From positions 448,138 to 512,137 of the forward strand of contig NZ_LANA01000002.1 in the NCBI RefSeq assembly GCF_012932795.1: a stretch of DNA of 64,000 nt, written 5' to 3'. The stretch comes from Candidatus Pelagibacter communis. Its GTDB lineage: Bacteria > Pseudomonadota > Alphaproteobacteria > Pelagibacterales > Pelagibacteraceae. A model generated the notes under the pieces. It did not search any database. It saw only the letters and a list, made by a program, of their open reading frames with translations, and was not told the DNA's origin. Made by a program: the position numbers and the translations under genes. Of this stretch, positions 63,602 to 64,000 are shown in pieces (positions within the stretch are counted from its first letter, which is position 1; the number at the start of each line of letters is the position of its first letter).

Positions 63602-63763
63602 TTATTGACTGTCGTTGATTTGATCAACAAAAGCTTCCATTCCACTTGAACCCCAATCACAGTGATCATCTCTCATATAAATACTTTTAGTATTATATGC
63701 AGATAAGTCTTCTTCTCTTATGATTTGAGCCTCATTTTCTGTGTTTTTTAATTTATCGTTCAT
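63602..63763 (-). CDS. 53-residue protein heading the aceA operon
   Basis: A small acidic soluble ORF (MNDKLKNTENEAQIIREEDL at the start, then YMRDDHCDWGSSGMEAFVDQ). It has no helix or signal and one Cys. It lies directly downstream of the operator array and 55 bp before aceA on the same strand, so it is probably co-transcribed with aceA. The HCDWGSSGM segment looks conserved in character. Function unknown; it may modulate isocitrate lyase. Confidence 0.5.
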   Translation of the reverse strand: MNDKLKNTENEAQIIREEDLSAYNTKSIYMRDDHCDWGSSGMEAFVDQINDSQ

Positions 63764-63776
63764 ATAAAACTTATAA

Positions 63777-63867
63777 TTTACAAGATTTACAAATACTACT
63801 AAAAAGCACTATTTTACTTGTAAACTGAGTTTATTTTTTGTAAATTTTAATTTACAAAATTTACAAA
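63777..63867. promoter_or_regulatory. Array of six TTTACAA/TTGTAAA elements between aceA operon and regulator
   Basis: Forward elements TTTACAA begin at 63777, 63786, 63851 and 63860. Inverted TTGTAAA copies lie near 63818 and 63838. Two pairs are nine bases apart, and one forms TTTGTAAAT/ATTTACAAA palindromes. It resembles the AAC/TTTGCAAA-type sites bound by RamB-like XRE regulators, and the divergent gene encodes such a protein. Confidence 0.75.
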
Positions 63868-63880
63868 TGAGTGAATAAAA

Positions 63881-64000
63881 GTGAGCATAAACGTCAATAT
63901 TGGTAATAAAATTAAAGACTTTCGAAATAAGTTAGGTCTTCAAGCTAAAAAATTAGCTGAACAAATAAATATTTCTCCTAGCTATTTAAATTTAATAGAA
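63881..64000 (+). CDS. XRE-family transcriptional regulator (ScfR/RamB-like), 3' end outside window
   Basis: The first 40 residues of an XRE helix-turn-helix protein starting at GTG: INVNIGNKIKDFRNKLG, then LQAKKLAEQINISPSYLNLIE, the classic HTH recognition pattern. Short-chain fatty acyl regulators (ScfR, RamB) begin this way and control glyoxylate and propionate metabolism. Its divergent position next to aceA and the operator array supports control of isocitrate lyase. The C-terminal sensor domain is not in the window. Confidence 0.8.
   Translation, partial: MSINVNIGNKIKDFRNKLGLQAKKLAEQINISPSYLNLIE

Noticed and set aside
63547..63880. Possible glycine riboswitch near the glyoxylate gene
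   Set aside because: SAR11 is known for such riboswitches before other genes, but I see no tandem aptamer structure here. The region is a short protein gene plus an operator array.
1..64000. CRISPR arrays, insertion sequences or prophage genes
   Set aside because: No spaced direct repeats of suitable length, no transposase or integrase, and no phage structural genes were seen.

Overview
The window is very AT-rich, densely packed and nearly free of intergenic space. Gene content and order (aprM-aprB-aprA, xsc, suyAB, an AmtB transporter, an isocitrate lyase with a divergent XRE regulator, Fe3+ FbpABC-type uptake) point to a streamlined marine alphaproteobacterium of the SAR11 clade (Pelagibacterales). 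This is inferred from composition and gene content; no database search was run. No rRNA, insertion sequence, prophage or CRISPR array was seen. There is one tRNA gene.

Layout. 1-10 kb: the tail of a TerC-like gene, an SDR, an M23 peptidase, a hydratase and a creatinase-like protein. Then comes a sulfonate block: a flavoprotein oxidase and Xsc on the minus strand, divergent from SuyA, SuyB and a UPF0324 exporter. 10-13 kb: a gamma-carbonic-anhydrase-like protein, a thioredoxin-like protein and glycosyltransferases. 13-15.5 kb: polar amino acid ABC permeases and binding protein, with no ATPase. 15.5-20 kb: a SpeD-SpeE fusion, a FucA-like class II aldolase, MtnA and MtnP, with Apt divergent. Together these look like polyamine synthesis plus methylthioadenosine recycling. 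20-23.4 kb: a dTDP-sugar/surface glycan block ending on a tRNA-Met. 23.5-27.6 kb: a small membrane protein, a secreted HExxH protein, transaldolase, a TauE-type exporter and a STELLO-like glycosyltransferase. 27.6-31.4 kb: the APS reductase operon with two extra small genes. 31.5-36.7 kb: HIT protein, PabC/PabA/PabB, an MFS carrier and cystathionine beta-lyase. 36.8-40.6 kb: a tiny basic peptide and a four-gene envelope cluster of unknown function. 40.6-49.5 kb: mixed housekeeping genes (MnmA, DUF3553, CysQ, RecX, rhodanese, AmtB, HU, RseP). 49.5-55 kb: an ABC exporter, an SSS symporter and a cupredoxin pair. 55-64 kb: persulfide dioxygenase, AzlCD, iron uptake with a peroxiredoxin, isocitrate lyase and its probable regulator.

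How the genes fit together. Sulfur runs through the window. Xsc and SuyAB release sulfite from organosulfonates, and a persulfide dioxygenase makes sulfite from persulfides. AprMBA can oxidise sulfite to APS, and two unrelated predicted exporters (UPF0324 and TauE/SafE) could expel sulfite or sulfate. The SpeDE, MtnP, MtnA and FucA-like set is consistent with a DHAP shunt, which would recover adenine and a C3 sugar phosphate from the methylthioadenosine made in spermidine synthesis. Two regulatory sites are clear by eye: a Fur-box-like near-palindrome before fbpA, and an array of six TTTACAA/TTGTAAA elements between the aceA operon and its divergent regulator.
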